A DNA stretch of 64,000 nucleotides, from contig NZ_SLZG01000002.1 of NCBI RefSeq assembly GCF_004341625.1, forward strand, positions 496,001 to 560,000, in the 5' to 3' direction. Made by a program: the position numbers and the translations under genes. The stretch comes from Rhizobium sp. BK376. Its GTDB lineage: Bacteria > Pseudomonadota > Alphaproteobacteria > Rhizobiales > Rhizobiaceae. The stretch's first letter is position 1; every line of letters starts with the position of its first letter. Positions 24,738 through 33,023 of the stretch are shown here, piece by piece. Under the pieces are notes generated by a model. The model worked only from the letters and a program-made list of their open reading frames with translations. It had not been told where the DNA came from and ran no database searches.

Positions 24738-25637
24738 ATGTATCCATTTGCGAGATTTCTCGCTGTGCTCTCCTTGGCGGGCGCGGCAGGGTGTACTGCG
24801 ACCATAGATGCCCAAAATATCAAGAGCTTCGGCGATGCGGCGAAGGCTGTGGCCACCGCCACACAGGATGCGCGCACCATCGACAACAAGCTTGTCGCCG
24901 ATATTGCGACGGAAGATCAGGCGACGCAATTCATGCGCGGTGGCGGGCCGTATGAGTTTCCTCTTGAGGTCAAGCCGACGAAGGCGACAGGCAAAGTCTG
25001 GGATGTCAGGATCGCCTACGCCAAGGCGCTTGCGGACTACGGCGACGCCCTCGCTGCCGCGGCAAGTGGCGTGCAGGGTGACAGCTTGGACACCGCCGTC
25101 GACAATCTGCAGAAGGCCGCAACGACGGCGCTCCCCCATCTGTCCGAGGCAAAGAACTTCCAGACCGTGTCCGATGCCAGCGAGAAGGTCGTCAAGACGG
25201 TCGTGACGCAGGCGGCGCTCGACCGCATTCACAAGGCCATCGTCAGGGCGCATCCGTCGGTCGTCAAAGGGCGGGAGATATTGGGCTCCGATCTCGCAAA
25301 AGTGGCCGGCCAGGTCCAAAGGCACTACGATGAGTGGTTGACCGAGAAGAAGACGGCGCTTGATACGATTCAGGCCGGGAGCAGTGCGGACGAGAAATAC
25401 CAGGCCTATCGCAACTCCCTGGAGGAGCAGGCAAGCATGGAGAATTCAATCGGGTTGCTTGTGGCGACCGGCGGCGCGCAGCAAGCGAACTACATCACGG
25501 TTCTCGACAAGATGGTTGCTGCCCATGCGGCGCTCGCCAAATCCACCTCCGACTCCCTGTCGCTCCAATCCTTCATCGATGCAACGAAACAGCTCCAGGC
25601 ATTCTCGGATGCCTTGCCCAAGGGAGGTCAATCATGA
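24738..25637 (+). CDS. uncharacterised predicted lipoprotein, mostly helical
   Basis: 299 aa from the ATG at 24738. A short signal sequence ends in LSLAGAAGC, an acceptable lipobox with Cys at about residue 19. The mature part is Ala-rich and helical with no transmembrane segment, resembling long coiled coils (for example around 190-260, KVAGQVQRHYDEWLTEKK and YQAYRNSLEEQASMENS). I recognise no family. The ribosome-binding site is buried in a hairpin. The stop overlaps the start of the next small gene by 4 bp, so the two should act together, probably at the periplasmic face of a membrane. Confidence 0.75.
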   Translation: MYPFARFLAVLSLAGAAGCTATIDAQNIKSFGDAAKAVATATQDARTIDNKLVADIATEDQATQFMRGGGPYEFPLEVKPTKATGKVWDVRIAYAKALADYGDALAAAASGVQGDSLDTAVDNLQKAATTALPHLSEAKNFQTVSDASEKVVKTVVTQAALDRIHKAIVRAHPSVVKGREILGSDLAKVAGQVQRHYDEWLTEKKTALDTIQAGSSADEKYQAYRNSLEEQASMENSIGLLVATGGAQQANYITVLDKMVAAHAALAKSTSDSLSLQSFIDATKQLQAFSDALPKGGQS

Positions 25638-25951
25638 CGACGAACAAGGCCGCATATGATTGCATTCGCTCGGCCATTGCTGCCGCCCAGCTTGGCTTTC
25701 ACGATGCCAAGGCGGCAAAGGATGGCGCCGTCTTCCTCGATATCTATCACAAGCTGGACGACGAACTGGATGAGATGGTGGCGCAGAGCCTCAACGCCTC
25801 GAGCGCAGCCTATGGGGCGCTGACTTCGGGTATGAAAAGCGCAAAGAAGGAAGTCAGCGATGTTCTCGACGACATTCAGGATATCGTCAAGGCGACCGAC
25901 ACGGCTTTGAAGATCGCGACCCTCTTTGCCAAGCTCCTGGCAATCCTCTGA
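25634..25951 (+). CDS. uncharacterised small helical protein coupled to the lipoprotein
   Basis: 105 aa, starting in the ATGA overlap with the lipoprotein gene. No signal peptide. The sequence is predicted almost entirely helical, with an acidic central part (YHKLDDELDEM) and a hydrophobic/amphipathic C-terminus (ALKIATLFAKLLAIL) that could contact a membrane or the partner. No recognised family. The hairpin repeat at 25954-25992 follows directly and probably ends transcription. Confidence 0.7.
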   Translation: MTTNKAAYDCIRSAIAAAQLGFHDAKAAKDGAVFLDIYHKLDDELDEMVAQSLNASSAAYGALTSGMKSAKKEVSDVLDDIQDIVKATDTALKIATLFAKLLAIL

Positions 25952-25953
25952 CT

Positions 25954-26053
25954 AGAGCGCTTCCGCTTTTCTTCGAATCGCGAAAGCGCTCTATCTCTTT
26001 GATTTGACGCAATTCCGGACGCAAAATCGTGTGACACTTTTGCTGGAATTGCT
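25954..26053. repeat. hairpin element plus dispersed 48-nt repeat, copy 2
   Basis: AGAGCGCTT (25954-25962) pairs with AAGCGCTCT (25984-25992). Right after it comes the second copy of the repeat seen at 21679-21724 (GCAATTCC at 26009-26016, GGAATTGC at 26045-26052). It lies between convergent genes and may terminate both. Confidence 0.75.
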
Positions 26054-26989
26054 CTAATCCTTGTGCGCGACGAGCTTTTCCAGATGCAGCTTCTCCGGAG
26101 CGACCAAGGCACCGTGCTCCCCGATGACTTTTCCCGCGATGACGGCAGCGAAGCGGGCGGCCGCGACGGCATCGTGGGCCTTCAGATATTCGGCGAGGAA
26201 CGCGCCGTTGAAGCTGTCGCCGGCGCTGGTCGTGTCGACAATCTTCGCTACTTTCACGGCCGGAACCAGGGTCTCGCCGTCAGCCGTGCCGATCGTCGCT
26301 CCCTCGGCGCCATTCTTGACGACGACCATGCGGGCGCCGAGCGCGCGGTAACGGTGGATGGTGGCCGAGATGGAGTCGTCGCCGAAATGGGACGCCTCGT
26401 CATCGAAGCTAGGCATGACGATCGTCGAGGTGCGGGCGCCCTCGCTGATCGTCGTGTGCATGGCATCGAAGCTCGACCAGAGCCGGGGACGCAGATTCGG
26501 ATCGAAGACAACGAGCTTGCCGATCGCCTTGGCGCGGCGCAATTCCGAAAACAGCGTTTCGGCATCCTCATGAGACAGGATGGCGAGCGTGATGCCGGAG
26601 AAATAGATAACGTCCGAGGCTTCGATCGCCTCGCGCAGCCAGTCGCCGTCCGCCGCCAGCTGGCGTGCGGCAGAGCTGTCGCGCCAATAGCTGAACGAGC
26701 GCTCGCCGTCCTTCAGGTTGATCATGTAGAGGCCGGGCGTCTTGCCGCGGATACGGCGGATATAGCTCGTGCCGATGCCTGCTTTCGCGATGAATGCTGC
26801 CATCTCATCGGACATGGCGTCGTCGCCAAGGGCGGTGAAATAATCGACCGTCCAATCGTCGGTCAGGCATGCGCGGGCATACCAGGCGGTGTTGAAGGTA
26901 TCTCCGGCAAAACCCTTTCGCAGATGCCCGTCCTTGGCCTGCGACAGCTCCACCATGCACTCACCAATCGACAGAAAACGCCCGCTCAA
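26054..26989 (-). CDS. kdgK: PfkB-family sugar kinase, probable 2-keto-3-deoxygluconate kinase
   Basis: 311 aa if it starts at the TTG at 26989, which has GGGAG 8 nt upstream and begins the fold directly (SGRFLSIGECMVELS). The frame is open to 27088, but the extra part is repeat-derived, Pro-rich and unlike any kinase. Domains: the ribokinase fold with FAGDTFNTAWYAR, PGLYMI-GERSFSYWR near 90-100, and the ATP/anion-hole signature DTTSAGDSFNGAFLAEYL with catalytic Asp near 262. KDG kinase makes KDPG for the Entner-Doudoroff pathway. Other PfkB substrates are possible. Confidence 0.82.
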   Translation of the reverse strand: MSGRFLSIGECMVELSQAKDGHLRKGFAGDTFNTAWYARACLTDDWTVDYFTALGDDAMSDEMAAFIAKAGIGTSYIRRIRGKTPGLYMINLKDGERSFSYWRDSSAARQLAADGDWLREAIEASDVIYFSGITLAILSHEDAETLFSELRRAKAIGKLVVFDPNLRPRLWSSFDAMHTTISEGARTSTIVMPSFDDEASHFGDDSISATIHRYRALGARMVVVKNGAEGATIGTADGETLVPAVKVAKIVDTTSAGDSFNGAFLAEYLKAHDAVAAARFAAVIAGKVIGEHGALVAPEKLHLEKLVAHKD

Positions 26990-27039
26990 TGCCACGACTC
27001 CCAATGCCTTGTCGGTATTGCTGATACGCGTTCGGGGCG

Positions 27040-27200
27040 GTGGAGGCAAGGATGGGGGAGGGTTTTGAGAAAGACCCTTTCTGGCCAACCGGCCATCTCC
27101 CCTACAAGGGGGGAGAAGAATTAGCGGTGCCGTTTTGCCTCAATTGAAGTTTGAGCGGTGCGGCAAGACCCCTCCCCTTGTGGGGGGTGGGGAGGGTTCT
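27040..27200. repeat. mosaic palindromic repeats between kdgK and oppF-type gene
   Basis: Contains a GCCGG-flanked block with ATCTCCCCTACAAGGGGGGAGA (a palindrome around 27087-27112, arms only quoted in part) and a second, CCTCCCC (27171-27177) with GGGGAGG (27189-27195). These are the same words as in the xdhA-xdhB gap. It ends 50 bp before the stop of the ABC ATPase gene and extends into the false N-terminal extension of the kinase frame. Confidence 0.55.
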
Positions 27201-27246
27201 TGAGATCGCGTCAGATTGTCCATTGCGGACAAGGGCGGTACTGCTG

Positions 27247-28257
27247 TTAAGGCCTGTCCATATGATAGCAAGCAGCCGTCTGCCCAGGCCTGACCTGCTC
27301 CGTCGGCGGCATTTCCTTGCGACAGACGTCGGTCGCCTTCCAGCAGCGGGGCGAGAAGACGCAGCCCGGCGGCGGGTTGAGCGGCGAGGGTGGGTCGCCC
27401 TGCAGCAGGATGCGCTTGCGCTGGCGGGCGAGCTTCGGGTCCGGCACGGGCGCTGCCGAAAACAGCGCCTGCGTATAGGGATGCGCCGGATGTTCGAAGA
27501 CGGTCGCGCAATCGCCAGCCTCGACCACCTTGCCGAGATAGAGCACCAGCACGTCGTCCGAGATCAGGCGGACGACGGAGAGGTCGTGGCTGATGAAGAT
27601 CAGCGTCAGGCCGAATTCCTTGCGCAGCTTGCGAAGCAGCGTGATCACCTGGCCCTGGATCGAGACGTCGAGGGCCGAGACCGGCTCGTCGCAGACGATC
27701 AGCTTCGGGCGTGTGACGACGGCGCGGGCGATGCCGATGCGCTGGGCCTGGCCGCCGGAGAACTCGTGTGGGTAGCGGTTGATCATTTCGGGCACGAGGC
27801 CGACCGCGTTCATGATCTCACGGACGCGGGCCTGTCGTTCGGCCTTCGTCAGCTTCGGCTCGAAGACACTCAAGGGCTCGGCGATGATGTCGCCGACGGT
27901 CATGCGCGGATCGAGCGAGGCGATCGGGTCCTGGAAGATGATCTGCATGTCGCGGCGCGCGGCGCGCATCTCTTCGTCGGACAGGTTCAGCAGATTGCTG
28001 CCCTGCCACATGATGCGGCCCTTCTGCGCCTTGATCAGCCGCAGGATCGAGCGGCCGAGCGTGGACTTGCCGCAGCCGGACTCGCCGACGATGCCGAGCG
28101 TGCGGCCTTCCTTCAGCTCGAAGGAGACGTCGTTGACGGCGGTCAGCAGGAGTGGCGGCTTGAAGAAGGATTTCGATGGCAACTCGAATTGCGTCGTCAG
28201 GTGCTCGACCTTCAGCAGCGTGCGTGCGCTCTTGGCTTCAGGCGTTATGTCAGTCAT
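27247..28257 (-). CDS. oppF: peptide ABC transporter ATP-binding protein (OppF/DppF type)
   Basis: 336 aa. ABC ATPase with Walker A GESGCGKST, Q-loop, signature FSGGQAQR and Walker B LIVCDEPVSALD. The C-terminal oligopeptide-transporter extension contains PLNPPPGCVFSPRC, a Cys pair often binding an FeS cluster in this family. It is the last gene of the minus-strand five-gene importer and energises uptake together with the ATPase encoded just upstream (8-bp overlap). Confidence 0.92.
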   Translation of the reverse strand: MTDITPEAKSARTLLKVEHLTTQFELPSKSFFKPPLLLTAVNDVSFELKEGRTLGIVGESGCGKSTLGRSILRLIKAQKGRIMWQGSNLLNLSDEEMRAARRDMQIIFQDPIASLDPRMTVGDIIAEPLSVFEPKLTKAERQARVREIMNAVGLVPEMINRYPHEFSGGQAQRIGIARAVVTRPKLIVCDEPVSALDVSIQGQVITLLRKLRKEFGLTLIFISHDLSVVRLISDDVLVLYLGKVVEAGDCATVFEHPAHPYTQALFSAAPVPDPKLARQRKRILLQGDPPSPLNPPPGCVFSPRCWKATDVCRKEMPPTEQVRPGQTAACYHMDRP

Positions 28258-29257
28258 GGGCCAAGATCTCCTCGCGGCGAGGGAAGGGATGGAAGCAGGC
28301 TGCGCAATGGCGCTCGCCTACAACATCCAGCGTGGGCGGCCGGTCGATGCAGTCGTCCTGCACCATCGAACAGCGCGGCGAGAAGTTGCAGCCCTTCGGC
28401 AGGTGCTGCAGGTTGGGCGGCCGGCCGGGGATGACGGCGAGGTCGTCGACATCCTGGTCTGCGCGCGGGATCGAGGCGTGCAGCGCTGCGGTATAGGGAT
28501 GGGCCGGGTTCTCGAACAATTCGTCGACCGGCGCTTCCTCGACAATGCGGCCGGCATACATGACTGCAACGCGGTCAGCGAGGCCGGCAACGACGCCGAG
28601 ATCGTGAGTGATCATGACGAGCGCCGTATTCATCTCCGCCGTCAACTCGTTGAAAAGATCCAGAATCTGGGCCTGGATGGTGACGTCGAGAGCGGTCGTC
28701 GGTTCGTCGGCGATCAGCAGCTTCGGCTTGGTGAGGAGCGCCATGGCGATGACGATACGCTGGCGCATGCCGCCCGAAAGCTCGTGCGGATAGAGCGTGT
28801 AGCGCCGCGTCGGGTCCGGGATGCCCACCCTCTTCAGCATATCGAGGGCCGCAGCGGAGGCGGCGCGCGCCGTCATGCCGCGGTGAACCTCAAGCTGTTC
28901 AGTCAGTTGCCGCGAAATCCTGAGAGACGGATTCAAGGCGGTCATCGGGTCCTGGAAGACCATGGCCATGTCCTTGCCGCGGACCTGGTCGAGCTGCCGG
29001 GGCTTCAGCGCCAGCAGGTCCTTGCCTTCAAGCAGCGCCTGACCCGACGTCTTGCCGTTCTTGGCAAGCAGGCCCATCAAGCCAAGGAAGGTCTGGCTCT
29101 TGCCGGAACCTGACTCGCCGACGATGGCAATCCGCTCGCCGCGGCCGACCTTCAAGTTCATCTTCGATACTGCGGCAACATCGCCCTCCGGGGTGCGGAA
29201 GGTGATCGAATAGTCCTTCAGTTCGAGAAGCGTTTCGTTGTTCTTGTTGGTCGTCAT
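28250..29257 (-). CDS. oppD: peptide ABC transporter ATP-binding protein (OppD/DppD type)
   Basis: 335 aa. Walker A GESGSGKSQT, signature LSGGMRQR, Walker B LLIADEPTTALD. The C-terminal extension has LPKGCNFSPRC and a further Cys, as in OppD. It overlaps the downstream ATPase gene by 8 bp and lies 1 bp after the oppC-type gene, so translation is tightly coupled. It forms a heterodimer with the OppF-type subunit on the cytoplasmic side. Confidence 0.92.
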   Translation of the reverse strand: MTTNKNNETLLELKDYSITFRTPEGDVAAVSKMNLKVGRGERIAIVGESGSGKSQTFLGLMGLLAKNGKTSGQALLEGKDLLALKPRQLDQVRGKDMAMVFQDPMTALNPSLRISRQLTEQLEVHRGMTARAASAAALDMLKRVGIPDPTRRYTLYPHELSGGMRQRIVIAMALLTKPKLLIADEPTTALDVTIQAQILDLFNELTAEMNTALVMITHDLGVVAGLADRVAVMYAGRIVEEAPVDELFENPAHPYTAALHASIPRADQDVDDLAVIPGRPPNLQHLPKGCNFSPRCSMVQDDCIDRPPTLDVVGERHCAACFHPFPRREEILAHD

Positions 29258-29258
29258 G

Positions 29259-30176
29259 TCAGCGATCCTTCGGATCGAAAGCGTCCCGCAGGCCGTCGCC
29301 GATGAAGAGCAGGCTCATCAACAGGGCTACAAGGAAGCCGGCGGGGAAGAAGAGCATCCAGGGCGTGGTCTCCATGCCAGCGGCGCCGTCGGCGATCAGC
29401 GTGCCGAGCGAGGTGAGCGGTTCCTGTACACCGAAGCCGAGATAGGAGAGGAAGCTTTCTGTCGCGATGATTTCGGGCACGGTCAGCGCCGCATAGATCA
29501 CGACCGGCCCTACAAGATTGGGGACGATGTGCTTGAGGATGATCTTGAACGACCGCTGGCCGGAGGCACGCGCCGCCTCGATGAATTCGCGGTGTTTCAG
29601 CGACAGCGTCTGGCCGCGCACGATGCGGGCCATGGTCAGCCACTCGAGCGCGCCGATCGCGGCAAAGAGCAGGTAGACGTTGCGGCCGAAGATCACCATC
29701 AGCAGGATGACGAAGAGGATGTAGGGCAGGGCGTACATGATATCGACGAAGCGCATCATGATCGCGTCCAGTCGCCCGCCGAAATAGCCGGACACCGCGC
29801 CGTAGAGCACGCCAATGAAGACGGATACGAAGGTGGCGACGATCGCGACCGTCAGCGAGACGCGCGTGCCATAGAGCGTGCGTGCGAGCAGGTCTCGGCC
29901 ATTGGCGTCGGTTCCGAAATAGTGGCCGGCGGCGAAATCCGGTGGGCTGCGGAACGCATTCCAATCCGGGTCTTCGTAGTTGAAGGGAATGAGGCTCGGT
30001 CCGAAGATCGCGAGGATGACGAGGAGCGCCAGCACGACGAGGGCTAGCGCTGCCGCCTTGTTGCGAAGCAGGCGGCGGATGGCATCCTTGGTCAGCGACC
30101 GGCCTTCCACGGCGAGGCCTTCGGCGGCAAGCAGTTCTGCCGCCAGCAATTCCCGTTTGGCAGGATTGAGGATCAT
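29259..30176 (-). CDS. oppC: peptide ABC transporter permease (OppC/DppC type)
   Basis: 305 aa from the ATG at 30176, which overlaps the upstream permease stop as ATGA. The reading frame is open nine codons further, but the overlap start is preferred. A cytoplasmic N-terminal tail with an Ala/Glu-Leu repeat is followed by six TM helices. The EAA loop motif EAARASGQRSFKIILKHIVPN (read in two parts) couples to the ATPases. HYFGTDANGRDLLAR, after the first TM, is typical of OppC/DppC. Confidence 0.92.
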   Translation of the reverse strand: MILNPAKRELLAAELLAAEGLAVEGRSLTKDAIRRLLRNKAAALALVVLALLVILAIFGPSLIPFNYEDPDWNAFRSPPDFAAGHYFGTDANGRDLLARTLYGTRVSLTVAIVATFVSVFIGVLYGAVSGYFGGRLDAIMMRFVDIMYALPYILFVILLMVIFGRNVYLLFAAIGALEWLTMARIVRGQTLSLKHREFIEAARASGQRSFKIILKHIVPNLVGPVVIYAALTVPEIIATESFLSYLGFGVQEPLTSLGTLIADGAAGMETTPWMLFFPAGFLVALLMSLLFIGDGLRDAFDPKDR

Positions 30177-31096
30177 CGCATTCTCACTTTCGGGTCGAGC
30201 CACGCATAGGTGATGTCGACCAACAAGTTCAGGAGCACGATCAGGCCCATGTAGAAAATGACCGTGCCGAGCACCATGCCGTAGTCGCGGTTGAGTGCTG
30301 CGGCGATGAAGTACCGGCCGACGCCGGGCAGGCCGAAGATGGTTTCGACGATCAGCGAGCCGGTCAGCAGATAGCTCGCCGCCGGGCCGAGATAGGAGAC
30401 CACCGGCATCATGGCGGGCTTCAGCGCATGGCGCATGACGGTCAGCCGCGGGCCGATGCCCTTCGCCTTGGCGGTGCGGATGAAGTTCTGGTTCATCACC
30501 TCGATCATCGAGCCGCGCATCAGCCGCGAGATGCGGGCCGCATGCGGCAAGGCGAGGACGACGACCGGCAGGATGAGGTATTTGATCGAGCCGTCACCCC
30601 AGCCACCGACGGGTAGCCAGGCAAGCTGGATGCCGAAGACAAGCTGCAGGATCGGCGCGATCAGGAAGCTCGGCAACACCAGACCGATCAGGAGCACTCC
30701 ACCCAGCCAGTAATCCGGACCTCGGTTCTGGTAGAGTGCGCCAAGACAGCCGACGAATACGCCGAGCATGAGCGACAGCACGAAGGCCGAGCCGCCGATC
30801 GTCAGCGTATAGGGAAAGCCTCCCATGATCTGCTGCGTGACGGTGAAGTCCTGGTTGGCGAAGGAGGGGCCGAGGTCGCCCTTCAGCACGTCTGTGACGT
30901 AGATGACGTACTGCTGCAGCAGTGGCTTATCCAGATTGTAGTGGGCGGCCAGATTTTTCAGCACGGCCGGCGGCAACGGCCTTTCGCCGTCGAAGGGACC
31001 GCCTGGCGCGAGGCGCAGGATGAAGAAACACACTGTCACGGCAATCCACAGAACGGGGATTGTCGACAGCAGGCGACGGAGAGCGTAACGGATCAT
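30173..31096 (-). CDS. oppB: peptide ABC transporter permease (OppB/DppB type)
   Basis: 307 aa, six TM helices, opening IRYALRRLLSTIPVLWIAV, the conserved start of OppB/DppB. The RTAKAKGIGPRLTVMRHALKPA segment is the EAA loop. It lies 54 bp downstream of the substrate-binding gene, with a stable stem-loop in the gap. Together with the OppC subunit it forms the membrane channel. Confidence 0.92.
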   Translation of the reverse strand: MIRYALRRLLSTIPVLWIAVTVCFFILRLAPGGPFDGERPLPPAVLKNLAAHYNLDKPLLQQYVIYVTDVLKGDLGPSFANQDFTVTQQIMGGFPYTLTIGGSAFVLSLMLGVFVGCLGALYQNRGPDYWLGGVLLIGLVLPSFLIAPILQLVFGIQLAWLPVGGWGDGSIKYLILPVVVLALPHAARISRLMRGSMIEVMNQNFIRTAKAKGIGPRLTVMRHALKPAMMPVVSYLGPAASYLLTGSLIVETIFGLPGVGRYFIAAALNRDYGMVLGTVIFYMGLIVLLNLLVDITYAWLDPKVRMR

Positions 31097-31107
31097 GGGC
31101 GGGGACA

Positions 31108-31138
31108 GACCCCTTCGGCATTGCAGCCGAAAGGGGTC
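31108..31138 (-). terminator. stem-loop between binding-protein and permease genes
   Basis: GACCCCTTCGGC (31108-31119), loop ATTGCA and GCCGAAAGGGGTC (31126-31138): a 12-bp stem with one bulged A. The U run lies on the plus strand only, so in the minus-strand operon it more likely stabilises the oppA part of the mRNA, or partially terminates, giving excess binding protein. A run of Ts at 31139-31144 would make it a terminator for plus-strand transcripts. Confidence 0.65.
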
Positions 31139-31150
31139 CTTTTTCCTGTT

Positions 31151-32731
31151 TTACTGCTTGACGGACAGCCAGCGGGTGCGGTGGATGTCCTGTACGTTGT
31201 CCTCGTAGCCCTCGATCTTCGGAGAGACGATGCTCTGAGAAACGTAGTAGTAGATCGGGATGGCAGCGCTGTCGTCGAGGGCGAGCTGTTCAGCCTGCTT
31301 GTAGATGGCGGCGCGCTTGGTGAGGTCGGTTTCGGCGTTGCCCTGATTGATCAGCTTGTCATAGTCAGCGTTGGACCAGCGGCCGTAGTTCATGTCGACG
31401 CCGGTCGAAAGCAGGTTCAGGAAGTTGATCGGGTCGTTATAGTCGGCGAGCCAGCCGGCACGGCCGATTTCCACCTGGCCGCGCTGCATTTCATCGTAAT
31501 GCACCTTGGTTTCGGTGTTGTAGAGCTCGACGTCGACGCCGAGCGGCTTCCACATGGCAGCGATTGCGACTGCAATCTTCTTGTGGTTGTCGTTGGTGTT
31601 GTAGCGCAGCTGCGCATGCAGCGGATGGTCGGGACCGAAGCCTGCGTCGGCGAGCAGCTTCTTGGCGTCAGCGACCTTCTGGCTATAGGGCTCATCCTTC
31701 CAGCTGACATAGGCCGGCTCGCCATAATGCGCGGTGCCCGGCGGGACCCAGGAATACATCGGCAGTTCGCCGGTGCCGAGGATCTTCGGGCCGATGACTT
31801 CGCGGTTGACGGCCATGGAAAGGGCCTGGCGGACGCGCTTGTCGTTGAAGGGCGGCTTGGTGGCGTTCAGCACGTAGTAATAGGTGCCGAGGAACGGAAC
31901 CACATGCGCCTGTCCGGGCAGGTTCTTCTTGATCCATTCATACTGGTCGGCGGGGAAGGAGGTCAGAATATCGAACTCGCCAGCGCGGTAGCGCTTCAGC
32001 GCGGCAGACTGGTCTTCCAGAGTGTAGAAGGTGGCGCCGTCGATCTTGACGTCCTTGGCATCCCAGTACTGGTCGTTCTTGACCGTCGTTACGTGCGAGC
32101 CCGGAACCCATTCGGTCGGCTTGTAGGGACCGTTGGTTACGATGTTGCCGATCTTGACCCAGTCATCGCCCTTGGCTTCGACCACATGCTTCGGCAGCGG
32201 ATAGGCCGTGTAGTGCATGAGGGCGTTGAGGAAGTAGGGGGTCGGGTTGTCGAGCGTGATTTCAAGCGTCTTGGGGTCAAGCGCCTTGACGCCGAGCTGG
32301 CTGAAATCCTTGATTTCGCCCTTGTTGATCTTCTCGGCGTTGTGGATGGTGAACTGCAGATAGGCGTAGTTGGCGGCGGTCTTCGGATCCATCAGGCGCT
32401 GGAAGGCGAAGACGAAGTCGTCCGCCGTGACCGGCTGACCGTCAGACCACTTGATGCCGTCACGCAGCTTGAAGGTGTACACCTTGCCGTCGTCGGAAAC
32501 CTTCCAGCTTTCGGCCTGGCCCGGGATCGGATTGTCCTTCGGATCTTCGGTGACGAGACCTTCGAAGATGTCGCCGTCGATGCGGTTCTCCCAGTCACCG
32601 GAAATTTTCTGTGGGTCGAGCGAGGTAGGGTCGCCGCCATTGTGGATATTGATGGTCGCGGCATGCGCGGAGAAGGCGAGCAGCGTGCCGGCAAGCGCCG
32701 AAGCAAGGAATTTTTTGTTGATGTATGTCAT
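31151..32731 (-). CDS. oppA: periplasmic oligopeptide-binding protein (OppA/MppA type)
   Basis: 526 aa with a signal peptide (MTYINKKFLASALAGTLL, cleavage after AHA). SBP family 5 markers: GDPTSLDPQKISGDWENRI at the mature N-terminus, DGIKWSDGQPVTADDFVFAFQR (two parts) and LRYNTNDNHKKIAVAIAAMWK (two parts). It captures peptides for the downstream permease/ATPase genes. It is first in the operon; the promoter should lie in the 292-bp gap upstream shared with the GH13 gene. Close relatives bind murein tripeptide or oligopeptides. Confidence 0.93.
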   Translation of the reverse strand: MTYINKKFLASALAGTLLAFSAHAATINIHNGGDPTSLDPQKISGDWENRIDGDIFEGLVTEDPKDNPIPGQAESWKVSDDGKVYTFKLRDGIKWSDGQPVTADDFVFAFQRLMDPKTAANYAYLQFTIHNAEKINKGEIKDFSQLGVKALDPKTLEITLDNPTPYFLNALMHYTAYPLPKHVVEAKGDDWVKIGNIVTNGPYKPTEWVPGSHVTTVKNDQYWDAKDVKIDGATFYTLEDQSAALKRYRAGEFDILTSFPADQYEWIKKNLPGQAHVVPFLGTYYYVLNATKPPFNDKRVRQALSMAVNREVIGPKILGTGELPMYSWVPPGTAHYGEPAYVSWKDEPYSQKVADAKKLLADAGFGPDHPLHAQLRYNTNDNHKKIAVAIAAMWKPLGVDVELYNTETKVHYDEMQRGQVEIGRAGWLADYNDPINFLNLLSTGVDMNYGRWSNADYDKLINQGNAETDLTKRAAIYKQAEQLALDDSAAIPIYYYVSQSIVSPKIEGYEDNVQDIHRTRWLSVKQ

Positions 32732-33023
32732 AGGATCGGACCCTACCTTTCTGGTTTTTGCCTTGTTTCAAGGTCTATCGTTGTTCCCGCAGGTGACCTT
32801 AACGTGCAGGTCAACGTCGCAACTTATCCATTAGGGTGTCGCTTTCAACCCCTAAATGCGGGGGTGGCGCAATGATCGCTTTCTACCTATAAGCCGCGCC
32901 CCCGTTCTGCTTCACGGTCTTTTGCGGAATAAGGCAAAGCTTGCCTGTCTTTCGAATTGTATTTTACGGCCTGCCCGCTAACTTGTGCGTCGATCAAGCG
33001 AGCGAGCGGAGGCGGATTGTCCC
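32732..33023. promoter_or_regulatory. divergent promoter region, oppA-type / GH13 genes
   Basis: A 292-bp gap. No strong dyad is evident. GGAGGCGGA at 33008-33016 is the ribosome-binding site of the GH13 gene. The AT-richer stretch 32930-32975 may hold its promoter. Confidence 0.3.

Noticed and set aside
26063..28434. Plus-strand ORFs opposite kdgK and the ABC ATPase genes
   Set aside because: Shadows of conserved minus-strand genes with Walker and PfkB motifs.
30941..32875. Long plus-strand ORF (644 codons) over the oppA/oppB-type genes
   Set aside because: It is the mirror frame of well-supported minus-strand transporter genes; high GC third positions keep it open. No ribosome-binding site or recognisable domain.
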